Positions 24,690 through 36,358 of a DNA stretch of 64,000 nucleotides are shown piece by piece; within the stretch, counting starts at the first letter, position 1; the number at the start of each line of letters is the position of its first letter. The stretch is from Gigaspora margarita (taxonomy: Eukaryota > Glomeromycota > Glomeromycetes > Diversisporales > Gigasporaceae), in contig WTPW01000559.1 of the NCBI GenBank assembly GCA_009809945.1, positions 168,767 to 232,766 on the forward strand, written 5' to 3'. The notes under the pieces were generated by a model, which was not told the origin of the DNA, ran no database searches, and worked only from the letters and a program-made list of their open reading frames with translations. The position numbers were made by a program, and so were the translations under genes.

Positions 24690-25930
24690 TAATTCATAAA
24701 TCGTATAATTCTAATCTGTCTGATATCTCTCACAAATTGATAGGTTTTACTGATATACATATTATTTGGATGCTTTGGTGATTCAATAATAGGTTTAGTT
24801 TTATCAGCTTCTAAAATTGGTTTTTTTTTTAATTTTATTTTCATCATCAAAGATTCCTATTTTTTCAATCCAATAGGTAATTAAACAATTAACAGCTTGG
24901 ATAGTAGGTCATTATCTTGGTTTAAGTCCATGCATCGCTTTGCTAATTGAATATAACATTCAGGAATACCGAGTGTAAATGTTGGTTGTAATTCATAACA
25001 ATTTTAAACGCAAGTTTTATTATTCAAATTATATCCATCGAAATCTTTTTTTTTCCTGTTGATATTTCCGTTGTGAAGCTGAAAACATGACCTAATGCAG
25101 GCACCTGCACTCAGTATTGTCATAGGACAAAGACACGGATAGTGGACTGTCCGGGACGGGACGTCCAGGACATGTCCACCCAGAATTTTTTTTGTCCCAG
25201 ACATTTGGCTAATCATCAGCCAATAAAATTCTTTGTATCCTTCATACAACACAAACTAAGGGTCTATATAATTCCGCAATTTGATTGGTTTTACCCAGCG
25301 GACATGTCCCAGCATAGTAGGAACAAAGTTAAAAATCAGTGGGACATTGTCCGCGTACAATATCATGCTGGGACATTATTGCGGACATGTCCTAGATGTC
25401 CCATCCCAGACTGTTTGTGTCCCTGTAAAATTGATGGGACAATGTCCATGTACAACACTGCCTGCACTCGTGCCCCAGGTATCGACGAATTTGGGCTTGC
25501 CGGCCAGATACCCCAGATCTGGTGGATATGCAGAATAAATCTGATCCAATCTAACACGCCTCTCTCGAAGAATTCTTTTGTTTTCAATTACGGAATCACG
25601 TGGTCAGTGACCCAATTGTTGCAGGATGATCGACCGACTGATTTTTCAATTTCTCACCATCATAATAATACCTAAGCATAAATATCAGCTGCTTGTATAT
25701 ATGGGGTTGTTTGTCAAATCTCTGGTGCTATGTAAAGTAAAATACCAATCACTTCATTATTTGCATTTAAGAGTCCCAAATCTGTAATATAAGCATTATC
25801 CAATTTGTTTGCAGAATGTTTTCACTAAGAAGATCCCAATGTTCTAATCCTTGTGAATGAATTGCTTCAAGATCTGATGTTATACAGCTTAATAAATTTA
25901 AATTTACTTCTCATTTCATTTGAGGTACTT
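24690..25930 (-). pseudogene. Kinase pseudogene, interrupted by transposons
   Basis: On the minus strand the pieces lie in kinase order. DLEAIHSQGLEHWDLLSENI (degraded HRD loop, about 25890-25810) is followed by ITDLGLL in the DFG position (about 25785-25769), a degraded IAPEI (25729) and AADIYA (25693-25674). The C-lobe follows: LQPTFTLGIPECYIQLAKRC and MDLN (about 24990-24920), ILEADKTKPIIESPKHPNN and MYISKPI (about 24815-24735). The last two are typical of the C-terminus of the large glomeromycete kinase family. Stops, frameshifts, an hAT-like element at 25112-25460 and a neighbouring repeat-derived segment (25461-25560) break it. It belongs to a different subfamily from the two + strand kinases. 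Upstream sequence to 26300 may hold N-lobe remnants. Confidence 0.8.
25112..25460. mobile_element. hAT-like MITE with exact 8-bp duplication
   Basis: The element begins CAGTATTGTCATAGGACA and ends TGTACAACACTG. CCTGCACT flanks both sides exactly (25104-25111, 25461-25468). Subterminal GGGAC/GTCCC motifs are repeated many times. It lies inside the minus-strand kinase pseudogene and creates the spurious open frames across 25142-25675. Confidence 0.9.
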
Positions 25931-25959
25931 CATAAAGGTTATTCTATAAAGACCCTTTA

Positions 25960-26165
25960 TTCTTACTTGGATTTCATATTAAACACTCTCTTTATTCGAG
26001 ATTATGGAGATACATAATGGATATAGGGTGCCATAGGTAAGCAGGCTAGACAGGTGTGCTTTTATAATTTACACTGTCATGCATCTTGTAAACTTTTTGC
26101 ATGCATATCATTTCTATCATATAAGCCACAATTGGGATTCCTCCTTATCAGGATCATATCATAGA
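25960..26165 (-). repeat. LTR-like repeat, copy 2 (short)
   Basis: It starts TTCTTACTTGGATTTCATA and CTCTTTATTCGAGATTATG, and ends with TCATATAAGCCACAA plus CCTCCTTATCA. It matches the outer parts of 22750-23510 but lacks its middle. It lies upstream of the catalytic part of the minus-strand kinase relic. Confidence 0.55.
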
Positions 26166-26339
26166 TACCATGCAGATTGAATGTTACCTTCATTGCAATA
26201 TGCTCATTTTCCATATTCAGATTTTTATTTTTTTTTCAGTAATAATAACACAAGCAATTTTCTAAATCCATTGAATTATCTGCTTTAGTAGGCTTCAACT
26301 CGATACATATACATTTTTGTAATACATGAATGCCTTGTT

Positions 26340-27100
26340 TTCATTCTTTTTAACTCCTATCTACAGATGCTAGTAAAATGTGGTGAAATGTGGTGAAACA
26401 TGATAAAATGTGGTGAAATGTAATAAAGTGTAATAAATTGGTAAAAATGGTGAAATTAATTTCACTAGCATCCATATACCTATCCCATGTAACCGACTGG
26501 TTAATTTTTTCCTGTATCTGACAATTTTTTTAACAATTGTCAAAATTTAGTCGATTGAAAGCATCGTTTGCCAATTTAGATTTTTCTTTTTTTTTTTTTT
26601 TCTTTCTCAATATCAAGATTGAGTATATTTGTAGGTTCGTCTTTCCTTGAAGAATACCATTTCTTTGTAAAGTATTGGACTAGATGCTTCATAACTCTTG
26701 AGCTCAAAATCAGGCTCAGAAAGTTCTTTCATTAGTATATCACCTACCCATATCATGACATTTATTATCTTCTTTTGTGACTTTTGTGACTCCATAGAAC
26801 GGAATAACATGTTTAGCTGGTAACAAACTCTTCATAATCGTTTAGGCACACCAATCAAACTTTATTGTTTTTTTTTTTCTGACTATGTTTGCATCAAGTT
26901 TCTTTAAAAAAGTCAGAGTGAGCCTCTTTTTCTCTTGTCTCTCTTTTTTTTTTTTTTCAGGGTATCCGAAATAAACTTTTCCAATCGAAGCAATTATCAG
27001 GATGATTCGTAGAAATCGCCGTAATGTTTTTCTTCGTATTTCTTTTATTGTTATTCTTTGCATTTCCTTATACTGGAGTACAGGTTTATGTATGTATATA
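26340..27100 (-). other. Unassigned; short TIR segment and one open frame
   Basis: A GATGCTAGTAAAAT ... ATTTCACTAGCATC inverted pair encloses GTGGTGAAAT repeats at about 26367-26475. An open frame of 65 codons at 26613-26810 (minus) has no family I recognise, but could be an N-terminal remnant of the kinase pseudogene downstream. Confidence 0.3.
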
Positions 27101-27103
27101 TAG

Positions 27104-27375
27104 CACGAAGGAGCCAGATCATAATCGGGCACCGAAGAGAACAAGTGACAAGACAAGCGAAGAAAGAAAGCACTGAGATTCACCATTTACTCCCACATGT
27201 ATCTTTATAATCTCTGCGTATCTAAAATTATTACATGCATCTATAATCTTCATTGCATACAATCATATGCTATTACCTTTTTCATATAAGCCTCAATTTC
27301 ATATAAGCCACAAATCAGGTTTTCCTCGCGATAATAACCTAGCATGACTACGTCAACGCATAGGGCTATAATCGG
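27104..27375 (-). repeat. LTR-like repeat, copy 3 (partial)
   Basis: About 95% identical by eye to 23240-23500 (landmarks GAGAACAAGTGACAAGACAA and CATATAAGCCACAAATCAGG). It lacks the 22750-23230 part. Close similarity suggests recent activity. Confidence 0.65.
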
Positions 27376-27530
27376 ACTTTAGTATCAATAGCAACTTGGT
27401 ACTTACTCTGCATATATATTACGATCATTGATTATGATTGTATGTCAATAAACGAATAATTATGTAATACAATTGCACGGGGTTATCATTAAGTGAATTA
27501 GTTAGTAATTTATATAATAATTTTTAACTT

Positions 27531-28831
27531 TTCAAAATAACCTACTGCTCAGTGATGATTTACAAGAAATTTTACTATGCTAACTAAAAAACATTTATAA
27601 AAGACTTGTAGCGCATATCATAGCCTAATAGAATCTCAAATTTTATGAAAAAGTATTGAAAACTCGTGAAGATATTAACGTATTTGTAAATTCGGACGCA
27701 TACGTTTTCGCAAGATTTCCTTAAACTTCAAATGCTTTCAGAAGCACTTTCTCAAAATGAAACCTCCAAAACGTGACTAAGTAAGTTGGTAGAATAGGTA
27801 TTTTAAAGTCTTTATTTAAAATTTCATCAAAAACGGATCAATATTGACGAAGTTATGATGATTTTTCAATTTGCATCCAGATTCGGGATTTTCTAAAATT
27901 TACAATTTTGATGAAAACAGAAAAATTACATCACAGGCTAGATTTTTACAAGTTCAAATGAAACAAGTTACTGCGCACTAAGTAAACTTTTAGAGCATAT
28001 TATTTACTAATAGAATCTCAAATTTTATGAAAAAATGTTNNNNNNNNNNNNNNNNNNNNNNNNNNNNNNNNNNNNNNNNNNNNNNNNNNNNNNNNNNNNN
28101 NNNNNNNNNNNNNNNNNNNNNNNNNNNNNNNNNNNNNNNNNNNNNNNNNNNNNNNNNNNNNNNNNNNNNNNNNNNNNNNNNNNNNNNNNNNNNNNNNNNN
28201 NNNNNNNNNNNNNNNNNNNNNNNNNNNNNNNNNNNNNNNNNNNNNNNNNNNNNNNNNNNNNNNNNNNNNNNNNNNNNNNNNNNNNNNNNNNNNNNNNNNN
28301 NNNNNNNNNNNNNNNNNNNNNNNNNNNNNNNNNNNNNNNNNNNNNNNNNNNNNNNNNNNNNNNNNNNNNNNNNNNNNNNNNNNNNNNNNNNNNNNNNNNN
28401 NNNNNNNNNNNNNNNNNNNNNNNNNNNNNNNNNNNNNNNNNNNNNNNNNNNNNNNNNNNNNNNNNNNNNNNNNNNNNNNNNNNNNNNNNNNNNNNNNNNN
28501 NNNNNNNNNNNNNNNNNNNNNNNNNNNNNNNNNNNNNNNNNNNNNNNNNNNNNNNNNNNNNNNNNNNNNNNNNNNNNNNNNNNNNNNNNNNNNNNNNNNN
28601 NNNNNNNNNNNNNNNNNNNNNNNNNNNNNNNNNNNNNNNNNNNNNNNNNNNNNNNNNNNNNNNNNNNNNNNNNNNAATATCTTCACGAGTTTTCAATACT
28701 TTTTCATAAAATTTGAGATTCTATTAGTCCATTATATGCGCTGCAAGTCTTGTTATAAAATTTTTTTTAGTTAGCATAGTAAAATTTCTTGTAAATCATC
28801 GCCNAANAGTGGGTTATTTTGAAAAAGCAAA
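27531..28831. repeat. Large inverted repeat surrounding an assembly gap
   Basis: The left arm 27531-27676 and right arm 28676-28831 are inverted copies (CGTGAAGATATT / AATATCTTCACG at the inner ends). The loop includes the N run. The segment AATAGAATCTCAAATTTTATG occurs at about 27629 and, in the same orientation, near 28012, so a direct repeat lies inside as well. Apparent long frames here are artefacts of N. Confidence 0.8.
28040..28675. other. Assembly gap (636 N)
   Basis: Unresolved bases. The gap begins within a direct copy of arm sequence and ends exactly where the right arm is first seen, which fits a hairpin or tandem repeat that defeated assembly. Isolated N bases also occur at 28804, 28807, 28855, 28872 and 28879. 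Confidence 0.95.
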
Positions 28832-29285
28832 AAAACATATTACAAAGAAGCTACNTTGAAATTGTTTACAGNAACTTTNATCAAAGATATCTCCACGAGT
28901 TCTTGACCAAATTTGATAAAGATTTTTTTATTTTAATTCTATGAATTCAAATAAAAAAATTTAGACTATATTTATTTACTTGATACTAGATGTTATAATT
29001 TAGTTTTTAGCAAATTACTATAAAGTTTATATGTAATAATCCAACTTTTAGCAAATTTACTTGATTTTAGAGGTGGCAAAAACGCCTAAATTCATGCAGA
29101 TCAGTTATGACCTATATGAGAGATGTCCAGGGTCCTGTGCATGTACTCTAGAATCGGTATCATGTGACCAAGATGGCCAATTTTGAAGGGTCTGAATATC
29201 TCTGAATAGAACTTCGTTAAACATAAAATACGAGCATGCATTTTTGAAAATATCTGATATCCAAACTATAAAAAAATTTGCAAGT

Positions 29286-29630
29286 AGTCACTACATAGTA
29301 ATGTCTAAATTTTACTATGTAAATCGATTATAAGCGCTTAAGTAAATATGTTCAGAAGATAAAAATACATATTCTCCAAAAATTTTTATAAAAATTGGAA
29401 AAGTTTTTATTATTTAACTTTTAATTTTTACATTCATTGAATATTTTTTTTAACAAATTTTAATTTTTTTTGTCGAACGTAAAAAATTAAAAGTCAAATA
29501 ATAAAAAGTTATCTAATTTCTATTAAATTTTCAGAATAAGCATATTTTGATTTTTCAAATAAGTTTACTTAAGCGATTATAATCATTTAACATAGTAGGA
29601 TTTGGACTTTACTATGTAGCGACTATTGTT
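29286..29630. repeat. Foldback repeat
   Basis: Arms at about 29286-29440 and 29480-29630 (ACATAGTA...ATTTTACTATG outward, AAAAATTAAAAGT near the centre) are imperfect inverted copies. Part of the left arm resembles 11255-11330 (AAGTCTAAATTTTACTA). No protein and no defined target duplication. Confidence 0.55.
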
Positions 29631-29639
29631 GATCATGGG

Positions 29640-30544
29640 TAGCTTATTTCTGGGTCAAAGACGAACACATATAGTACCCAAATATTTCCAAGCAGAAAGT
29701 CATTGAACACAAAAGATGAACATAGTTTTCCTAAAATTTCTGAAATTAATTTATTAGAACTATCAATTAATACCAAATATCAGCTTTAATCCAAATAATT
29801 ATGTGTGGGTAACTAGAAACTAGAGGACTAGAGGTGCAAATTATTGTAATGTATATACACGTTTGACAAGTTACTATTAAATATAGTGGCCAAATTTGAC
29901 AAATTATTATATTAAATATAGTGGCCAAATTTTGGTACAGATATAAATTGCTTATATTTAAAAGTAAATAAAATTGAAACTAATATGTTTAAGTTAAAAA
30001 TCTTTTTGTAATATTCTAGTACTAGTTCTATAGTATTAATTTACAAAAAGATTTTTTACATATATATATATTCATTAATTATAACCAATTTTAAATTATA
30101 TATAGATTTTAGATCATGTGACTCTGGTTCTAGGCTAAATGCACCATACAAAAAATTGTGGGAATATTGTTATAACACAAAACCAATCTGCACTAACAGA
30201 AACATTTACCATGCATGTTTTGAAACTATTTTTTGGATACAATCAAACCTAGAATTATATAGATTTTTATGATTTCTGAAGCACTAAAAAATTGATAATA
30301 AATGAATCAATATTGGCAATATATATATGTAACTTATTGATTAGCTTGAAAATTTTTTAGTTATTCTATAATAAATAAAATTAATATCTAGTACATTATG
30401 CCAGATTCATTTCCAATATATATACAATGCTTTTTGATATTGTAAAATTATAGTTATAAATACATAATCAATATATAATTAATTACTAATCAAATACTTG
30501 AAAAATTGAATTAATTATAGATACAAAAAGATATTTTAACTATG
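29640..30544. other. No gene seen
   Basis: A/T-rich. A 30-bp motif, TTAAATATAGTGGCCAAAT, is repeated at about 29877 and 29913. A hairpin with AATCTTTTTGTAA / TTACAAAAAGATT arms lies at 29998-30056. Confidence 0.45.
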
Positions 30545-30832
30545 ATATAAACTAGGAATGTTAAATTGCTCAAGCAGTCTGGTTTATGCTCGAAGCATAC
30601 CTGCTTGGATACCAAAGCAGACTGAACTGTTTTTACAAACCAGTTAATATAAGCATGCTTATATAAGCAAATTTATATAAGCATGCTTTATATAAGTAAC
30701 TTGTATAATTAAAATATCAAATTGCTCAAGCAATTTAGTTTATACTTGAAGCATTCTTACTTTGATACTAAAACAAATTACAACTGGTTTTTATTAAAGT
30801 TGTTTAAAAATACCCAAAAACTAAATTCCAAT

Positions 30833-32419
30833 AGGACCCTGAAATATACATAGATAGGTTAGGTTAATTATAGAGTTACTAAAAAAGGAAAGATCTATAG
30901 AAAAAACTTCAAAAATAAGCAAAAAATTACTATAAATAGAAAAGATCTGCATAAAAAACCTCAAAAATAAGCAAACTCATACCAGTGTTGGAAATCTTAT
31001 GTTCTCATGTTCTCATGAGAACATCACTTTTAATTTGAGAACATTTACAAAATTTAAGATGTTCTCTATTAAATTTTTTTTGAGAACATTAAATTTGAAA
31101 AATATGTTCTCTATGTAAATATATAAAGTAATAAAAATTATTTTATTAATATAAGTAGTTTAAACAATTAGTCTATAAATATTTAATTGTTAGTTGTTGA
31201 AATAGAAGACAATTTGGTGTAATATAGTTGCATAGCTAAATTATTCTACAGTACTAGATAGCAAAATGATCCACTTTTATCTATAAAACTTTAAATCATT
31301 ATAACTTTTTTAAAACAAGTTAAATCAAAAAACCCTTTGACAAATTGATGGATTTTTTTGCTAAACTACATTTCTGTCAAGGGATTTTTTTATTACTTTA
31401 AGTTTTAAAGAAATTATTAAGTTAAAGTTTGTAATGATTTTAAAAATTGACATTTAATGTAAAAAAAAAAGAAAAAATATATATTTAATTGACCAATTAG
31501 AATCAATTGCATCAAATTAGCCAATCTGAATTGATTATTTAAGAATCAAAAATTTGTGCTCTATATAAATAGAGTGGATGAATGTCTTATGCTGTCCAGT
31601 ACTGTACAAACTTTGATATACTGGTACATATAATATTATTATATTGAATACCGATTAAATCAATATTTAATATAAGTTTTCAGAGAGCTAAACTCACTAT
31701 GATGATAACATAAATTTTTTACAAGAAAATTATTTAACAAATCTCTGGTCATTATAATTTTAAACTTTAGTGCTATATTTTAAAATTTATATTAAAAATC
31801 TTTTGAAATTATAAATCACTAAATTCACTATAGTGAAGAAAAATAATATATTATAATTACTATATTTATTTATTTATTTAAATATTTAAGAAACATTAAA
31901 GGCTTATATAAAAACTAAATATACAAGCTAGATTAAATCAATAACATCTCAACATTATATAAAAGTCTAAAATATTAAATTGTTTTTTTTTTAAAAAAAA
32001 ATATATGAATAAGAGTTTTATTTTTTTAAATAATTTAACTTTGTTTATAAATTTTAGTTAAATAAATTATATTCTTTATTATTTTACCATTAATAAGTTT
32101 TTAAATATATTAATTAAAAATAAAAATTAAAAAATAAATAAAAGAAGTTTAAAAGTATAAGTTAAGAGAGAGAATAAGAGAAAAAAAATAATTGCAAAAA
32201 GAGAAAGTGAGTGAAAAAGAGAGAGTGAAAAAAAGGGAGAGAGAAAGAGAGAAAGAAAAAGAGAGAGAGAAGAAGAGGAAGAGAGAGAAAATTTTTTTTT
32301 TATTTGAGAACATAAAAAAATTTTTGAGAACATTAGATTAAACAAATATGTTCTCATGAGAACATAAATTTCAAAACAGATTTCCAACACTGACTCATAC
32401 ATGTATATTTCGGGGTCCT
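30833..32419. mobile_element. Middle element of the nest, AGGACCCC family
   Basis: Starts AGGACCCTGAAATATACAT and ends ATGTATATTTCGGGGTCCT; ATTCCAAT flanks both sides exactly (30825-30832, 32420-32427). Minus its own insertion it is about 169 bp, close to the copy at 19658-19837. It is split by 30983-32392. Confidence 0.9.
30983..32392. mobile_element. Innermost hAT-like element of the nest
   Basis: Starts CAGTGTTGGAAATCT and ends AGATTTCCAACACTG; ACTCATAC flanks both sides exactly (30975-30982, 32393-32400). Subterminal regions repeat TGTTCTCATGAGAACAT palindromes and GAGAACAT. A purine-rich GAGA tract lies at 32160-32290. It is 1,410 bp long without a recognisable transposase. Confidence 0.9.
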
Positions 32420-33289
32420 ATTCCAATAGTACTATAGCCCATTATATAAAATATTAAAAGAACAATTATACCAATATATTATTAATTTAAAATTTATATT
32501 TAAAAAAAAAACTCAAATAATTATAATTTTGAAGAATTAAATCTTATATATATAAATATTATTTTGAAATAATGATTCTAAGTTTTATTAGAGTTAGAAT
32601 AAAAACTAAGTTAGTATAAGGTTAGATGTTATTAGTATTATAGTTATTTTGATTTTAATTTGGCATTTGATATTTAGATTATATTCAGAATTATGTATTT
32701 ACAAAATTGTGATTTTTAGAATTGTAATTATTCAGAAGTTAATAAAACATATAAAAAATTATTTATAAAAACTTTTAAAATTTGATCTAGTTGGGTTATG
32801 AGAACCAATAATTAACTTTGTATAGCTATTGTACCAAAAATTTAATTGTTAAATTATTAACAGATAAAGCCAATAAATATGTATCCTTAGAATTTATTTG
32901 AAGCATATTTGCTTTGAACAAATTTAATTAAGCTAATTTAAATTATATTTGCTTTTGAGCAAATTTGAAGCATAATTGCTTTAAGCAGGTTTGAAGCATT
33001 AAAAGCATATTTGCTTTTAAGCAGTGCTTAAAAATTTATAAGCAAACTGTAAAAGTTTGTACTTGGAACCTGCTTGAGCAGAGTTTATATAAGCATTTTA
33101 ACATCCCTAATATAAACAGTCTCCTATATAAGATTATCATAACAGTTGTCATCTATTCATGATTTGAGTAGTCATTTTTAGAAATGTATATATCAGAATA
33201 AAAAAATTTCGATAAAGCTATTTTTGAAAGTGAAATATTCAAAATCAAAAATTCCAAGTTTTTACTTTGCAGTACTTTTTTTTTATAGT

Positions 33290-34140
33290 TGATATTCACT
33301 AATATAAACTAATTCTGAGAGAGAGTAAGTTTTGTAACAAAATTTTTTCATAGTACCTCATTGGAAAAGTTTTATAATAATTCAAATACACTAACTCAAC
33401 CTTAACCAAATGGTCACCAGAATATTAAGTTCTTATGGTAGAAGACATGATAATTCAATGCAAATTAACTTTAATCACATAATGTAGTCACCAAAATAGT
33501 GAGTAAGTTTTGTAATAATTTTTTACAATAATAGTAGAAATTATAAAAATTCAAGTACTAACCCATCCTTAACCACTATGTGTTTGCATTAATGAGTAAA
33601 TTCTATAATTGAATGTTTATGCCAACTTAATGTAATAATAAATTCTAATGCAAATAACTCAACATGTAGCATAGTAAGTAATGAAGTTCTGTAACAGAAT
33701 TTTTTACAGTAGCTTATAATAGAAATTACAATAGTTTCACTACTATTATGTGTATTGCATTAGCAATAAGTTTTGTAACTGAATTCTTTACAGTAATTCA
33801 CAGTAAAAATTATGTTAAATCTAATGCAACTAATTCAATCTTAACTACAAACTATGGTTACTGTGATAGTGGATAATTATGTACTGTGGTTATTAGAATA
33901 GCAAGTAAGTTTTGTAAACAGAATTTTTTATGGTAATTAATAATAGAAAGCATGTAACCAAATTCTTTATTACATATATTATAATAGAAATTATAATAAT
34001 TCCAATGCACTGACTTAGCCACATACTGTAAGTACCAGAGAAACAAGTTCTGTATCAGATTTTTTTTAGATAACCTCAATTACTGTATGTACCTCATTAG
34101 CAAATAAGGTCTGTAAATTCATAGTATATCATGATAATTC
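33290..34140. repeat. Degenerate tandem array, about 100-bp unit
   Basis: Imperfect units share AGTAAGTTYTGTAACAGAA, TTTTTTACAGTA, TAATAGAAATTATAATAATT and a following AACTCAACCTTAAC. Roughly seven to eight units can be traced. No coding content. Confidence 0.6.
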
Positions 34141-34167
34141 TATCGCTACCAACCAAATTTTAATCAT

Positions 34168-34400
34168 ATATCACAGTGAATTTATAAAATTAGAGTATTT
34201 TGACTAGCTATGAAATGCATCTTTTATTATTTGTTTTTTGACATCTCATATTGTAAAAATCATATAGATAATCCCATCTTCTCATCAAAAAATAGGTTAG
34301 ACATTATCTATATGATTTAATAATATAAAATGCCAAAAAACAAATAGTAAATAATGCATTTTATAGTTACTCTAATTTCATAAATTCACTGTGATGATAT
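34168..34400. repeat. Foldback palindrome
   Basis: Two arms of about 110 bp meet near 34284. Outer ends are CACAGTGAATTTATAA and its inverse, and the inner ends are AATCATATAGATAAT and ATTATCTATATGATT. No target duplication is obvious; it lies at the end of the tandem array. Confidence 0.7.
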
Positions 34401-34960
34401 ATTGTGATTAGCTAATAAGTTCAAAAACAAAGTTTTTTTTTTATTATAAATACAACTTTAATTACTATGTATAGAGTTCCAAACTTTTTGCCCCATTTTT
34501 TTGTTATATTTAATTAATAATTTTAGGAAACTGATCTTTTTAATCTGCTTTTAATTATTATTGAAGTTGCAGAAGAGTAACTTTTCTACAAATTTCTAGA
34601 TAGAGTTTGGTGATCCTTGTATTAGTTTTTGAATTATCTAAATTCTAAAATCAAACAAAACAGGCCAACCAGGTAACTGTGACCCATTTTCCATTTTTAT
34701 AGATTAGATAGCTTGAAAATAATAGAAAAGTCTGAGAACATTTGTGATAATCTACATAGAATTATTATTTATCTGTATACTTTATTATTAATAAGGAGAC
34801 AAGGGTAGAGACATTTATCAGGTGATTTTTTAGGGGGCTGAAGAAAATTAGGTGCTATTATAATTTAAATTTAATTGGTTAATATTAGGAATTTGTATTC
34901 TTAGCTCCGATTGTGACAGAAAAGCGTTACTTTAATAAGGCCCAATGTTGTGTCAATAAG

Positions 34961-35233
34961 TAGTGTTCCGCAGACCCAAACCGGAAGACCTGGAACCGAC
35001 CGAACACGGCCACGGTTCAGGTCCGGCTCTATGATTTTTCTGACCCGACCGGTTCCGGGTCTTTATTTGGACCCGACCCGAAATAAAATGACGCACGTTG
35101 ATTGGCCGAATTGGGTTTTCGGGTCGGACCCGGGTTTTTTCGGTTTCGGGTCTTATCTATGACCCGACCTGGTTTTTTCGGTTCGGGTCGGGTTTTAAAA
35201 TACCTGACCCGAACCGTCCCATGAGGAACACTA
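34961..35233. mobile_element. hAT-like MITE with GGGTCGGGT-type ends
   Basis: Starts TAGTGTTCCG and ends GAGGAACACTA; TCAATAAG flanks both sides exactly (34953-34960, 35234-35241). The inside is unusually GC-rich and made of CCGACC / GGGTC(GG) motifs, as in 54290-55176, which has the related end TAGTGCTCC. The 34950-35162 open frame is this repeat, not a gene. Confidence 0.9.
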
Positions 35234-35241
35234 TCAATAAG

Positions 35242-36350
35242 TAATTTGTATGTTGTGTCCGTAGCATTCTCTTAATTTTACGTACGCTTAGATCACGTTT
35301 AGCACTTGATCTAATTTATCCAATAAAATCACGAATAAACAACCAATCACTACACAGCATTTTGTCGATCAAAATGAGCGTTTCTAATTACTTTTCCCAT
35401 CCGATCCCTAGCTAGGTCTATCGGTCTTATTACAAAATCCTGACACACAAAATCCCGACAACAAAATCCCAACACTATAAAATTGGGTCTTTTTAATTAG
35501 GCTATTAAATTTAAAGACAATAACTTTTGATCTAGTGATCCATTTTGGATCTAAATGGCCGCCTTGATAAGACTATACTAACGAACCAAAATCACTAAAA
35601 ATTGACACGAGATCGTTAAAGGTCTGTATGTCTTCGGGTGGGGTTTATCCATTCGAAATAATACAAATCTTTGCGTTTTTTTTAAAAAAAAAAAAACTGA
35701 TCGATAACTCTGGATTCACATATAAAGTTATTGATCAGTTTTTTTTAGAAAACAGCCTGTAAAAGTTTGCAGCATGCAGTAACATCAATTTTATTGGTCA
35801 ACCACGATCACGACCGAATAGACTTTCGGCACTATACGCTATCTGTCGTTTATTTTATCAGCGTTCCTTAGACCCAGTGTTCATTTTTCACGTGCGCGAA
35901 AGTGTGCGTACGTGTGCGGATCCAATCAAAATTTTAAATAAAACAATTTGATTGGATCCGTACACGTGCGCACACTTTGCGCACGTGAAAAATGAACACT
36001 GCGTAGACCCAATGATATATGTATGTTATTTTATATTGTAATAACATATTATCAAAAAAAAAAAACAATATGCATATATCATTTTCTGATTTTGGAACTT
36101 TAAAGTAGAATAAATATTTTTTATATTCCATAAGTTAATTCTGAATTATTCTAATACTACATATGATTTGTTCGTTATCCATTTGGATTTGATCGACTAA
36201 AAATTAACTTGGCGTTGTGCGACGTATCATAACGGTAAAATAGGAAAATTAATTTCGGAACATTTGACTTTCGGATTCCAAAAGTCGATATTATATATTA
36301 CTCCTCATGTATAGGTTGTACGTACTATAAAGTTTTATTACAAAGACACA
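35242..36350. other. Intergenic upstream of kinase 2
   Basis: It contains the small hAT-like MITE at 35875-36001 and a hairpin at about 35688-35746 with ACTGATCGATAACT / AGTTATTGATCAGT arms. 35515-35620 has distant similarity to the 5657-6085 foldback interior. No clear promoter motif; CGTACTATA at 36321-36329 is shared with the upstream of kinase 1. Confidence 0.45.
35875..36001. mobile_element. Short hAT-like MITE, almost all TIR
   Basis: 127 bp with arms of about 55 bp starting CAGTGTTCATTTTTCACG. Flanks are CTTAGACC and CGTAGACC (7 of 8 bases). GTGCGCGAAAG / CTTTGCGCAC motifs make it GC-richer than its surroundings. Confidence 0.85.
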
Positions 36351-36358
36351 AACAAGAA

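Larger units (their letters stand above)
30553..33109. mobile_element. Outer hAT-like element of a three-level nest
   Basis: Ends are TAGGAATGTTAAATTGCT and AGCATTTTAACATCCCTA; ATATAAAC flanks both sides exactly (30545-30552, 33110-33117). Subterminal DNA is rich in GAAGCATAYTTGCTT and TATAAGCA motifs. It holds the element at 30833-32419. No transposase is seen, so it is non-autonomous. Without the insertion it would be about 960 bp. Confidence 0.9.

Noticed and set aside
25142-25675. Open frame of 177 codons on the + strand
   Set aside because: It runs across the hAT-like element 25112-25460 and its flank, opposite a minus-strand kinase relic; it is a chance frame in repeat DNA.
28018-28716. 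Four overlapping frames of 222-229 codons
   Set aside because: They consist almost entirely of N; artefacts of the assembly gap. The same applies to 54427-54669.
32127-32402. Minus-strand frame rich in Ser, Leu and Phe
   Set aside because: Made by the purine-rich GAGA tract inside the innermost nested element; not a signal peptide or membrane protein.
34950-35162. Arg/Pro-rich frame
   Set aside because: Lies almost wholly within the GC-rich hAT-like MITE at 34961-35233.
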